Source of the DNA: Streptomyces sp. NBRC 110028
GTDB taxonomy: Bacteria > Actinomycetota > Actinomycetes > Streptomycetales > Streptomycetaceae
Direction: 5' to 3'
Assembly: GCF_001417735.1 (NCBI RefSeq)
Contig: NZ_BBUZ01000026.1
Coordinates: 310,001-374,000 of the forward strand
DNA length: 64,000 nt
This document shows, in pieces, positions 17,831-25,414 of this stretch. The first letter of the stretch is position 1. Each line of letters starts with the position of its first letter. The position numbers were made by a program, and so were the translations under genes. A model generated the notes under the pieces. The model searched no databases. It was not told the origin of the DNA and saw nothing but the letters and a program-made list of their open reading frames with translations.

Positions 17831-17878
17831 GTCAGCTCGTCAGCTCGTCAGCTCGTCAGCTCGTCAGCTCGTCAGCTC
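17831..17878. repeat. Six perfect tandem copies of an 8-bp unit
   Basis: GTCAGCTC is repeated six times without error directly upstream of the CBS-BON gene, between its ribosome-binding site and the end of the alcohol dehydrogenase gene. Each unit contains AGCT. The copy number is likely variable by slippage, and its position could alter the mRNA leader of the CBS-BON gene. Confidence 0.9.
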
Positions 17879-17908
17879 GTCGGCGCGCGGCACCCCGCAC
17901 CCGTCCGT

Positions 17909-18982
17909 TCACGTGCCCCGGTCCCGGGTGACCAGCGGCGGATGGTGCCCGCCGATCGCGACCTTGAGCGCGCCGGTGTCGGCGGACCGGGCGAACACGT
18001 CGTACGCCTCCTCCATCTGGTCGAACTCGAACAGATGGGTGATGAGCGAGGACGTGGGGAGCCTGCCCGCGGCCAGCATGGACAGCAGCGTGGGCGTGGA
18101 GTACGTGTCGACCAGCCCGGTGGTGATCGTGATGTTCTTCTTCCACAGCTCCTCCAGGTGCAGCGTCGCGGGCCGGGCGTGCACGCCGACGTTGGCGATC
18201 CGTCCGCCCGGGCGCACCATGCGGGTGCAGATCTCGAAGCTCCGCGGCGTCCCCACGGCCTCGATCACCACATCGGCGCCCAGCCCCCCGGTGAGGTCGG
18301 CGATCAGCCGCTCGGGCTCCTCGGTGGCGTCGGCCACCGCGTCGGCGCCGACCTGCTTGGCCGCGTCGAGCCGGGAGGTGGCGAGGTCGACGGCGATGAT
18401 CCGGCCGGGGGAGAAGAACTCGGCGGTCGCGATCGCGGCGAGCCCGATCGGGCCCACACCGACCACCGCCACCGTGTCGCCCGGCGCGACCCGCCCGTTG
18501 AGCACCCCCACCTCGTAGGCGGTGGGGAAGACATCCGCCAGCAGCACCGCGTACTGCGCCTCGGCCGCGGCGGGCAGCGGATGCGTGGACAGATCGGCGA
18601 ACGGCACCCGGACGTACTCGGCCTGGGTGCCGTGGATCGAACGCCCCAGGATCCAGCCTCCGCCGCCACGGCACTGCCCGTACGCCCGCTCCCGGCAGAA
18701 CCGGCAGTGGCCGCAGGCGGAGATGCACGACACCAGCACCCGGTCCCCGGGGCGTACGCCGCGCACCTCGTCGGCGGTCTCGACCACCTCGCCGACGGCC
18801 TCGTGGCCGAGAACCGTACCGGGCCGCACATCGGGCACCTCGCCCTTGAGGATGTGCAGATCGGTGCCGCAGATGGTGACCGTGTCGACGCGGACGATGG
18901 CGTCGGTGGCGTCCTCGATGCCGGGGTCGGGCGCGTCCTGCCAGGAGAACAGCCCGGGCCCCTGGAAGACGAGTGCTTTCAT
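17909..18982 (-). CDS. Zinc-dependent alcohol dehydrogenase (MDR family)
   Basis: A 357-residue medium-chain dehydrogenase. The catalytic zinc ligands are seen in CGTDLHILKG and GHEAVGEVVE, the four structural-zinc Cys in SACGHCRFCRERAYGQC, and the NAD-binding turn in VVGVGPIGLAA. I chose the ATG at 18982, which has GAGAGGAAG upstream. In the dormancy island it may recycle NADH when oxygen is low, as do similar genes in the S. coelicolor osd region. A candidate regulator dyad lies 224 bases upstream at 19206. The substrate alcohol cannot be told from sequence. Confidence 0.88.
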   Translation of the reverse strand: MKALVFQGPGLFSWQDAPDPGIEDATDAIVRVDTVTICGTDLHILKGEVPDVRPGTVLGHEAVGEVVETADEVRGVRPGDRVLVSCISACGHCRFCRERAYGQCRGGGGWILGRSIHGTQAEYVRVPFADLSTHPLPAAAEAQYAVLLADVFPTAYEVGVLNGRVAPGDTVAVVGVGPIGLAAIATAEFFSPGRIIAVDLATSRLDAAKQVGADAVADATEEPERLIADLTGGLGADVVIEAVGTPRSFEICTRMVRPGGRIANVGVHARPATLHLEELWKKNITITTGLVDTYSTPTLLSMLAAGRLPTSSLITHLFEFDQMEEAYDVFARSADTGALKVAIGGHHPPLVTRDRGT

Positions 18983-19205
18983 GACCGCTTCCTCTCGTGC
19001 GGGGCATGGCGGGTTGTGCGATGCGTACGATGCGCGCGCCGCGTCACGGGGCACGCGGCGCCGGGGGCCGCCCGCTTCTCGTGGGCCCGGATTGCGCGGT
19101 GCGCGGTACCCGGCACGTGACGCTTGACCGGTCCGCTTCTCCGCGTCGCATCAAATGCCCCCGGTGCCGCTTCCAGACGACCACGCCGGGGGTACCCGCC
19201 GCCTA

Positions 19206-19219
19206 GGGCCGACCGGCCC
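19206..19219. promoter_or_regulatory. Candidate OsdR/DevR-type operator
   Basis: GGGCCGACCGGCCC is a near-perfect 14-base dyad of the same form as those at 16423 and 21049. It lies in the 440-base gap upstream of the minus-strand alcohol dehydrogenase and next to the MITE-like element. Function is inferred. Confidence 0.45.
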
Positions 19220-19259
19220 CGGCCCAGGTCATCCGGCCCAACCGGCCGCCGGACACTTC

Positions 19260-19426
19260 CTAGTGCCGCGTCAGTCAGGGTTTGCCCGGTAGCGAGGCGT
19301 CCTGGTGCGGTCAGATGCAAGGCGCCGGATCGGCCTCGTAGTGGGCCTACTCGGTCGATTCGGCAACGCCGCAGATGGCCGTGCCAGGGCGGCGAGCGGG
19401 GTGAACCTTGGCTGACGCGGCACTAG
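19260..19426. mobile_element. MITE-like element with terminal inverted repeats
   Basis: The left end, CTAGTGCCGCGTCAG from 19260, is matched by CTGACGCGGCACTAG ending at 19426. Past these perfect 15 bases the arms stay similar (CAGGGTTTGCCC against CAAGGTTCACCC). The 167-base element has no coding capacity. CTAG at both ends may be a 4-base target duplication, as in IS5-type insertions, or part of the repeat itself. The right end supplies the TAG stop of the universal stress protein gene. No transposase is present, so it would have moved in trans. Confidence 0.75.
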
Positions 19427-20331
19427 CCCACCGGCACCAGCACCACCGGGCAATGCGCGTGGTGCAGGACCGCGTGGGTGACCGGGCCCAGTTGCATGCC
19501 CAGCCGCGCGGTGCGCCGCTGCACCGCCAGCACCAGGACGTCCGCCGCCCGCGACGCCTCCACCAGGGCCTGGGCCGGTGCGCTGTGCGCCGTGTGTTCC
19601 TGCACCCGCACCTGCCCGAACTCCTCGCGCAGCGCGGCCACCACGCGGTACGTCACCTCCTGCTCCCGCTCCGCCCGCAGGGCCACCGCCTCCCGCGAGG
19701 GCAGCGTGTGGTCGCCCGCGAAGAGCCGGGGGTGGGCCCAGGCGTACAGCACGCGCAGCCGCGCACCGCGCCGTATCGCGTCCTCGAACCCGTACCGGGC
19801 CGCCACCTCGTCCGCGCCGCTCTCCACCCCGACCAGCACCTTGCCGTGGCCCTCGGGCCCGTACGCGGGCGCCGGCGCGTCGCCGCGCACCACCAGCAGC
19901 GGACGGTGGGTGTGGGCGGCCAGCCGCAGCCCGACCGAGCCCAGCAGCAGCCCGGTGAAGCCGCCGAGCCCGCGGGTGCCGACGACGATGAGCGAGGCGC
20001 GCTCGCCGATCCGCAGCAGCTCGGGTACCGCGTCCTGAGGGGTGAGGGTGGGGACCACCCGCAGCTCCGGTTCCTGCTCGGCGACCCGTGCCATGGCCAG
20101 CCGCAGCACGGTCCGGGCGACCTCGACCGGGGGCCGCTGCGGTTCGGCGTCCGCGTCGAAGGCGAGCGGATCGGTGCGCGCCCAGGGCCAGGCGTGCACG
20201 ATCTCCAGCGTGGCGCCGCGCCGCGCCGCCTCGCCGACCGCCCGGTCCAGGGCCTGCCAGGCGCTGTCGGAGCCGTCCAGACCGACCACGACCCGGCCGC
20301 CGTCACGCCTCGGCCGTACGGGTTCGGCCAT
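19423..20331 (-). CDS. Tandem universal stress protein
   Basis: A 302-residue cytoplasmic protein with two UspA domains. The first (about 14-150) starts with VVVGLDGSDSAWQALDRAV and carries the ATP-binding signature GTRGLGGFTGLLLGS. The second (about 160-302, KVLVGVESGADE) has lost the glycine signature (AVQRRTARLGMQLG), so only one domain may bind nucleotide. The ATG at 20331 overlaps the stop of the CBS-BON gene, so the two are coupled. The stop codon TAG lies inside the MITE-like element, so the insertion may have trimmed or altered the C-terminus, which nevertheless ends with the usual CPVVLVPVG. Confidence 0.9.
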   Translation of the reverse strand: MAEPVRPRRDGGRVVVGLDGSDSAWQALDRAVGEAARRGATLEIVHAWPWARTDPLAFDADAEPQRPPVEVARTVLRLAMARVAEQEPELRVVPTLTPQDAVPELLRIGERASLIVVGTRGLGGFTGLLLGSVGLRLAAHTHRPLLVVRGDAPAPAYGPEGHGKVLVGVESGADEVAARYGFEDAIRRGARLRVLYAWAHPRLFAGDHTLPSREAVALRAEREQEVTYRVVAALREEFGQVRVQEHTAHSAPAQALVEASRAADVLVLAVQRRTARLGMQLGPVTHAVLHHAHCPVVLVPVG

Positions 20332-20978
20332 CACGCCCCACCTCCGGGCGCACCACCCGAGGGGGCCGCCGGGCGGAAGTCGTCGACGCGGTAGGTGAGC
20401 CGGTCCACGACCGCCACCACCCCGTCCACCTGCCCGGCCATCCGCACCGCGATCGGGATCTCGCTGTGCCGGTCCAGCTCGCCCTCCAGCCGTACGACGC
20501 CTTCGGTGACGGTCACCGCGACGGTCTGCGGACGGATCCACAGCGACCGCACCAGCACCTCGTCGATGACTTCCGCGCGGATCTCGTGGTCGGGGCGGAG
20601 GAAGACGCGGAGCAGATCGCGGCGGGTGACGATGCCGATCAGCCGGTCCTCCTCGTCGACGACGGGCAGCCGCTCCACGCGGTGGCGCGCCATGGAGCGC
20701 GCGGCGTCGACGACGGTGTCCTGCGGGCGCACGGTGACGGCGGGCCGCGACATCAGCTGCCCGGCCGCCACGGCACCGTCCGCCCCATCGGCCCGATCGG
20801 CCCACCCGGCCAGATCGGTTCCGGTGATCACGCCGACGACCTTGTCGTCCTCGTCCACCACGGGCAGCCCGCCGATCCGGTGCCGCCTCAGCAGCACACC
20901 GACCTCCTCGGACGAGGCCGCGTGGCCGACCCGCACGACATCGTCACTCATCACGTTGCCGATCTTGCGATGCTTCAT
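20331..20978 (-). CDS. CBS-pair and BON domain protein
   Basis: A 215-residue protein with CBS motifs at about 8-60 (VMSDDVVRVGHAASSEEVG) and 75-130 (LMSRPAVTVRPQDTVVDAAR) and a BON domain at about 140-200 (TVTEGVVRLEGELDRHSE). It is a paralogue of the protein at 17154-17819. The ATG at 20978 follows AGGAGG. It is the first gene of a two-gene operon with the universal stress protein, and a candidate dormancy-regulator dyad lies 71 bases upstream (21049). It probably senses adenylate energy charge, but its target is unknown. Confidence 0.87.
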   Translation of the reverse strand: MKHRKIGNVMSDDVVRVGHAASSEEVGVLLRRHRIGGLPVVDEDDKVVGVITGTDLAGWADRADGADGAVAAGQLMSRPAVTVRPQDTVVDAARSMARHRVERLPVVDEEDRLIGIVTRRDLLRVFLRPDHEIRAEVIDEVLVRSLWIRPQTVAVTVTEGVVRLEGELDRHSEIPIAVRMAGQVDGVVAVVDRLTYRVDDFRPAAPSGGAPGGGA

Positions 20979-21048
20979 CCCCGCCTCCTCGCGGACCAGC
21001 CTCCACCGGCCGCCCGCGCACCCACGTGGGCTGCCCGGGGTCGAGTCC

Positions 21049-21062
21049 GGGTCGAACGGCCC
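21049..21062. promoter_or_regulatory. Candidate OsdR/DevR-type operator
   Basis: GGGTCGAACGGCCC resembles the dyads at 16423 and 19206. It lies 71 bases upstream of the CBS-BON/universal stress protein operon, a typical distance for an activator site. Inference only. Confidence 0.45.
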
Positions 21063-21222
21063 GGGTCCGGCGGTGCCCCGACCGGCAAAACGGGTACGTA
21101 TCACGCATACAGGACGAGTGGAGAGAGAGGCCCATGCCCGACGCAGCGAGGACGGCGCCGAACGGTCCCACCGCCCCCACTGATCACACCGACCAGGCCG
21201 ACCCGGCCGAGCACGACGGGCC

Positions 21223-21330
21223 GTGTCCGTACGGCAGCGGATGCAGGACGCCCGCACCCGCCACCACCAGTGGATCCGCGACCACGGCACCGACATGGCC
21301 GAGGTCGCCGAGTGGTCCTGGACGGGGTAG
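21223..21330 (+). pseudogene. C-terminal remnant of a phosphoketolase
   Basis: The frame ending at the TAG at 21328-21330 reads RQRMQDARTRHHQWIRDHG and then TDMAEVAEWSWTG. This resembles the extreme C-terminus of bacterial xylulose-5-phosphate/fructose-6-phosphate phosphoketolases (family pattern HxxxIxxHGxDxxEVxxWxW). Only about 36 codons are present, and nothing upstream in this frame continues the protein. Another frame opens at the ATG at 21134 with a low-complexity protein, so a gene was probably deleted, leaving the tail. A short unrelated peptide is the alternative. Confidence 0.45.
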
Positions 21331-21333
21331 GCG

Positions 21334-22605
21334 TCAGCCCGCCGGGAAGTAGCCGTCCAGGAAGGCGTTGCGGAACTTCCCGGCGGGGTCGTGGTCGGCC
21401 AGCAGCCGCCCGAAGTCGGCGGCCCGCTCGTAGGAGGCGACGATCCGCTCGGGAGCCGCCGCGGTGAGCTTGCCCCAGTGCGGCCGTGCCCCCAGCGGCA
21501 GCAGCAGTTCCTCCATCGCGGCCACCACCTCGATGACCGCGGCGTGGTCCGGCACCCAGGTGAAGTGCAGGGCCACGCAGTCCCTGCCGTACGCGGGGCT
21601 CAGCCACAGGTCGTCCGCCGCGACCGTGCGGACCTCGGAGACCTGGACCACGGGCGCGATGCGGTCCCCGAGGCCGCGCAGCGCCGCGAAGGCCTCGGTG
21701 GCCGCGGTGCGCGGCAGGATCAGCTCCGACTGCAGCTCGTCGCCGTTGCTGGGGGTGAAGTCCGGCCGGAAGTGCGGCAGCCGCTCGTGCCACGGCCCGG
21801 GCGAGCCCAGCTGCTCGGTGCAGTGCAGCGGTGGCATCGAGGGCACCGGATGGTGGTGGCGGTCGGCCGGACGGGCGCCCAGCCACGGCTGGCCGGGCTC
21901 CGGCGGGCCCGGCAGGTCCGTGCGGCACTTCAGCCACACCACGCTCTCGTCCGCGTGCCAGTCGGTGAAGACGCTGACGCTGTACGCGGCGGCGAAGATC
22001 TCGTCGAAGCTGTCGGCCAGCCGGTCCAGCGGCAGCCCGGTCCACACCCACTGCGCCACTTCGTACGCGGGCTCGATGTCCAGGGTCATCGCGGTGACGA
22101 CGCCCAGCCCGCCGAGCCCGACCACCGCGCCGGACAGCCGGTCGGCCTCGCGGTCCCGGCGCAGCCGCGTCACATCGCCCTCCGGGCCCACGATCTCCAG
22201 ACCCGCCACCGACGCGGCCAGACAGCGCTGCACATTGCCGGAGCCGTGGGTGGCGGTGGCGCAGGCCCCGGCGACCGTGATGTGCGGCAGGGAGGCGAGG
22301 TTGGCCAGGGCGTAGCCCGCCGCGTGCAGTTCCTCGGCCACCTGGGCGTAGCGCATGCCCGCCGCGATGGTGGCCGTCGTGCCGTCGGGGGCGATGTCGA
22401 CCCGGTGCGGCAGCCGCTCCAGGGACACCAGATCGCCGTCGGTGTCGGCGATGCGGTTGAAGGAGTGGCCGGTGCCCAGCACCCGGACCCGGTCGGCCGA
22501 GCCGACGACGCGCCGCAGTTCGCCGGGCGAGGCCGGGCGGTGCAGCCGGGCCGCGCCGAAGGTGATGTTCCCTGCCCAGTTGGTGGTGGCTCCGCTGGTC
22601 AGCAT
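21334..22605 (-). CDS. aldO: Alditol oxidase (FAD, VAO family)
   Basis: A 423-residue flavoprotein closely resembling Streptomyces AldO/XyoA, which oxidises the terminal hydroxyl of xylitol, sorbitol or glycerol with O2, releasing H2O2. The N-terminal TNWAGNITF, the covalent-FAD site LGTGHSFN (His47), ASLPHITVAGACATATHGSG, and the C-terminal PHWGK and DPAGKFRNAF blocks are all present. It ends just after the phosphoketolase remnant and is divergent from glpF. With a glycerol facilitator and kinase next door, it could act on polyols entering the cell. The predicted protein has no signal peptide and is cytoplasmic. Confidence 0.92.
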   Translation of the reverse strand: MLTSGATTNWAGNITFGAARLHRPASPGELRRVVGSADRVRVLGTGHSFNRIADTDGDLVSLERLPHRVDIAPDGTTATIAAGMRYAQVAEELHAAGYALANLASLPHITVAGACATATHGSGNVQRCLAASVAGLEIVGPEGDVTRLRRDREADRLSGAVVGLGGLGVVTAMTLDIEPAYEVAQWVWTGLPLDRLADSFDEIFAAAYSVSVFTDWHADESVVWLKCRTDLPGPPEPGQPWLGARPADRHHHPVPSMPPLHCTEQLGSPGPWHERLPHFRPDFTPSNGDELQSELILPRTAATEAFAALRGLGDRIAPVVQVSEVRTVAADDLWLSPAYGRDCVALHFTWVPDHAAVIEVVAAMEELLLPLGARPHWGKLTAAAPERIVASYERAADFGRLLADHDPAGKFRNAFLDGYFPAG

Positions 22606-22661
22606 CCACGCTCCTGTTTCGTGCCGGGGGCTGGGCCCGCGCCGGGCCTGGGGTGATGTGG

Positions 22662-22672
22662 CAAGGACCTTG
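22662..22672. promoter_or_regulatory. Short palindrome between aldO and glpF
   Basis: CAAGGACCTTG is a perfect 5-1-5 palindrome 57 bases upstream of aldO and 157 bases upstream of glpF. It may be an operator for one of the divergent genes. No regulator gene is adjacent, so this is weak. Confidence 0.3.
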
Positions 22673-22828
22673 GTACCGGCCCGCCCCCTGAACCGTACAG
22701 ACCTCCCGTGCCGCCACCCGGTGTGACCCGGACGGAGCAGCAGGACAGGTCACCGGGCCGGGGCCGCGCGCACGATGGTGCGAACGCGATCGGTACCGCC
22801 GCTCGCACACCGCTGGAGAGGGGCGGCC

Positions 22829-23686
22829 ATGGCGGAGGAGAAGGACACCGGCACCCGGGGTGGCGTGTTCGGCGAACTGTGCGCCGAGTTCGCCGGAACC
22901 ATGATCCTCATTCTCTTCGGCTGCGGTGTGGTGGCCCAGGTGGTGGCGGCCGGGGCGCTCACCAAGCCACCGGGCGCGCTCGGCGACCACGACTCCATCG
23001 CCTGGGGCTGGGGGCTCGGCGTGACCCTCGGCGTGTACGTGGCGGCGCGGCTCAGCGGCGCGCACATCAATCCGGCGGTCACCCTCTCGCTGGCGGTCTT
23101 CAAAGGCTTCCCCTGGCGCAAGGTGCTGCCGTACACCGTGGCCCAGACGCTCGGCGCGTTCGTCGCGGCCCTGCTGGTGCGCTGGAACTACACCGAGGTG
23201 CTGGCGGCGGCCGACCCCCGGCACACCTTCAAGACCCAGTTCGTGTTCTCCACCCTCCCCGGCAACGGGGTGCTGCCGGTCAGCGAGTGGGGCGCGCTGC
23301 GCGACCAGATCATCGGTACGGCGATCCTGGTCCTGCTGATCTTCGCCCTCACCGATCTCCTGAACGACCCGCCGAAGGCCAACATGGCGCCGTTCGTCAT
23401 CGGCCTGGTCGTGGTGGCGATCGGCATGGCGTGGGGCGCCGACGCCGGGTACGCCATCAACCCGGCCCGTGACTTCGGGCCCCGGCTCGCCAGCTTCATC
23501 ACCGGCTATCACACCGCCTGGCGGGACCAGTACGGAAACTTCTACTTCTGGGTGCCGATCGTCGGCCCGCTGGTCGGCGGACTCGTCGGCGCCGCCCTCT
23601 ACAAGGTCCTGGTCAGCCGGTTCCTCCCGCTGGCCGGACCGCAGGAGGTGGGACGCATCCCGGCCCCCGAGGGCCCCGAGAGCTGA
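22829..23686 (+). CDS. glpF: Glycerol facilitator (MIP/aquaglyceroporin)
   Basis: A 285-residue channel of the major intrinsic protein family with six membrane segments and two half-helices bearing NPA (AHINPAVTL, about 78-86; YAINPARDFGPR in the second half). The Asp after the second NPAR is the glycerol-channel hallmark, as opposed to a water-only aquaporin. I chose the ATG at 22829, which has GGAGAGG eight bases upstream. glpK follows after 80 bases. No glycerol-3-phosphate dehydrogenase gene is adjacent in the window; the divergent alditol oxidase may offer an alternative route. Confidence 0.93.
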   Translation: MAEEKDTGTRGGVFGELCAEFAGTMILILFGCGVVAQVVAAGALTKPPGALGDHDSIAWGWGLGVTLGVYVAARLSGAHINPAVTLSLAVFKGFPWRKVLPYTVAQTLGAFVAALLVRWNYTEVLAAADPRHTFKTQFVFSTLPGNGVLPVSEWGALRDQIIGTAILVLLIFALTDLLNDPPKANMAPFVIGLVVVAIGMAWGADAGYAINPARDFGPRLASFITGYHTAWRDQYGNFYFWVPIVGPLVGGLVGAALYKVLVSRFLPLAGPQEVGRIPAPEGPES

Positions 23687-23715
23687 GCCGGGCGGCACGC
23701 GCTCACGAAGAGGGG

Positions 23716-23755
23716 CGGCCACCAGCGGCCACCAGCGGCCACCAGCGGCCACCAG
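23716..23755. repeat. Four tandem copies of a 10-bp unit in the glpF-glpK spacer
   Basis: CGGCCACCAG is repeated four times perfectly, ending one base before the AGGAG that precedes glpK. It sits in the leader immediately upstream of the ribosome-binding site, so changes in copy number would alter spacing or structure but not the reading frame. Confidence 0.9.
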
Positions 23756-23766
23756 AGGAGGGCAGG

Positions 23767-25284
23767 ATGCCGGACTTCGTCGGTGCCGTGGATCAGGGGA
23801 CCACCAGCACCCGCTTCATGATCTTCGACCACGACGGCGGCGAGGTGGCGCGGTACCAGCTCGAACACCATCAGCTGCTGCCCCGCGCGGGCTGGGTCGA
23901 GCACGATCCGGTGGAGATCTGGGAGCGCACCAACTCGGTCATGCAGAACGCCCTGCGCAGCGGTGGGCTCTCGCCCGCCGACCTGGTCGCGATCGGCATC
24001 ACCAACCAGCGCGAGACCACCGTCATCTGGGACCCGCGCGACGGGCGGCCGTACTACAACGCCATCGTGTGGCAGGACACCCGCACCGACACCATCGCCT
24101 CCGCCCTCGAACGCGACGGCCACGGCGAGACCATCCGCCGCAAGGCCGGGCTGCCGCCCGCCACCTACTTCTCCGGCGGCAAGATCAAGTGGATTCTGGA
24201 GAATGTCGACGGGGTGCGCGAGGCCGCCGAGGCGGGCCACGCCCTCTTCGGGAACACCGACGCCTGGGTGCTGTGGAACCTCACCGGCGGGCCCTCCGGC
24301 GGCATCCACGCCACCGACGTCACCAACGCCAGCCGCACCATGCTGATGAACCTGGAGACCCTGGACTGGGACGACGAACTCCTCGGCATCTTCGGCATCC
24401 CGCGCGCCATGCTCCCCGTCATCAACCCCTCCTCCCACCCCGAGGCGTTCGGGCGGGCCCGCACCTCCCGCCCGCTGCGTAACCCCACCCCCATCACCGG
24501 TGTCCTCGGCGACCAGCAGGCGGCCACCGTCGGACAGGTGTGCTTCGCGCCCGGCGAGGCCAAGAACACCTACGGCACCGGCAACTTCCTGGTGTTGAAC
24601 ACCGGATCGGAGCTGGTCCGCTCGAGCAGCGGGCTGCTGACCACCGTGGCGTACCAGTTCGGCGACGACCCCGTCGTCTACGCCCTGGAGGGCTCCATGG
24701 CCGTCACCGGCTCGGCCGTTCAGTGGCTGCGGGACCAGATGAAGATCATCGACGACGCCCCGGGCAGCGAACGGCTCGCCCGCACCGTCGAGGACAACGG
24801 CGGGGTGTATTTCGTCCCCGCCTTCTCCGGCCTCTTCGCCCCGTACTGGCGCTCCGACGCCCGGGGCGCCATCGTCGGCCTCACCCGCTACAACACGGGC
24901 GGCCATCTGGCCCGGGCCACCCTGGAGGCCATCTGCTACCAGAGCCGGGACGTGGTGGAGGCGATGGAACGCGACGCCGGTATCCACCTCGACGTGCTCC
25001 GCGTGGACGGCGGTGTCACCGACAACGAGCTGTGCATGCAGATCCAGGCCGATGTCCTGGGCGTCCCGGTCAGCCGTCCCGTCATCGCCGAGACCACCGC
25101 CCTCGGCGCCGCCTACGCCGCGGGGCTGGCCACCGGCTTCTGGCGGGACACCGATGAGCTGCGCTCGCACTGGAGCGAATCCCGCCGCTGGGAGCCCCAG
25201 TGGAGCGAGGAGCAGCGTGCGGAGGGCTACGCGGGCTGGAAGAAGGCCGTGGAGCGCACCCTGAACTGGGTCCCGGTCGACTGA
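23767..25284 (+). CDS. glpK: Glycerol kinase
   Basis: A 505-residue FGGY kinase that phosphorylates glycerol to sn-glycerol 3-phosphate. The phosphate-binding DQGTTSTRF (residues 9-17), GITNQRET, the substrate-binding WQDTRTD, the FGGY signature region (YGTGNFLVLNTG) and the C-terminal RVDGGVTDNE are all present. Length and motif order are normal. GGAGGGCAGG precedes the ATG. Together with the upstream facilitator it forms a glycerol uptake operon. Streptomyces usually carries a second glycerol operon (gylCABX) with a dehydrogenase, so this may be an accessory copy. Confidence 0.95.
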   Translation: MPDFVGAVDQGTTSTRFMIFDHDGGEVARYQLEHHQLLPRAGWVEHDPVEIWERTNSVMQNALRSGGLSPADLVAIGITNQRETTVIWDPRDGRPYYNAIVWQDTRTDTIASALERDGHGETIRRKAGLPPATYFSGGKIKWILENVDGVREAAEAGHALFGNTDAWVLWNLTGGPSGGIHATDVTNASRTMLMNLETLDWDDELLGIFGIPRAMLPVINPSSHPEAFGRARTSRPLRNPTPITGVLGDQQAATVGQVCFAPGEAKNTYGTGNFLVLNTGSELVRSSSGLLTTVAYQFGDDPVVYALEGSMAVTGSAVQWLRDQMKIIDDAPGSERLARTVEDNGGVYFVPAFSGLFAPYWRSDARGAIVGLTRYNTGGHLARATLEAICYQSRDVVEAMERDAGIHLDVLRVDGGVTDNELCMQIQADVLGVPVSRPVIAETTALGAAYAAGLATGFWRDTDELRSHWSESRRWEPQWSEEQRAEGYAGWKKAVERTLNWVPVD

Positions 25285-25414
25285 CCCGGCCCGGCCCTGA
25301 CCTCCACTTCGCTTCTGCTCCGCAGCCCCTGATGCCGAATGGGTGAAATGCACCATAATTGGAAAATGAGCCCATATGGGTTATCTCGCTTCGGCAGTGG
25401 GAGGAGGAGTGATC

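Noticed and set aside
17831..17878. CRISPR-like repeat array
   Set aside because: The units are 8 bases and directly adjacent with no spacers, and there are no cas genes; it is a simple tandem repeat.
20778..20795. GGCCCGATCGGCCC-like dyad as another dormancy-regulator site
   Set aside because: It lies in the middle of the CBS-BON coding sequence, where GC-rich codons produce such dyads by chance.
21101..23752. 883-codon minus-strand frame over aldO and antisense to glpF
   Set aside because: It crosses the recognised aldO gene in another frame and runs antisense through glpF; the composition is not protein-like.
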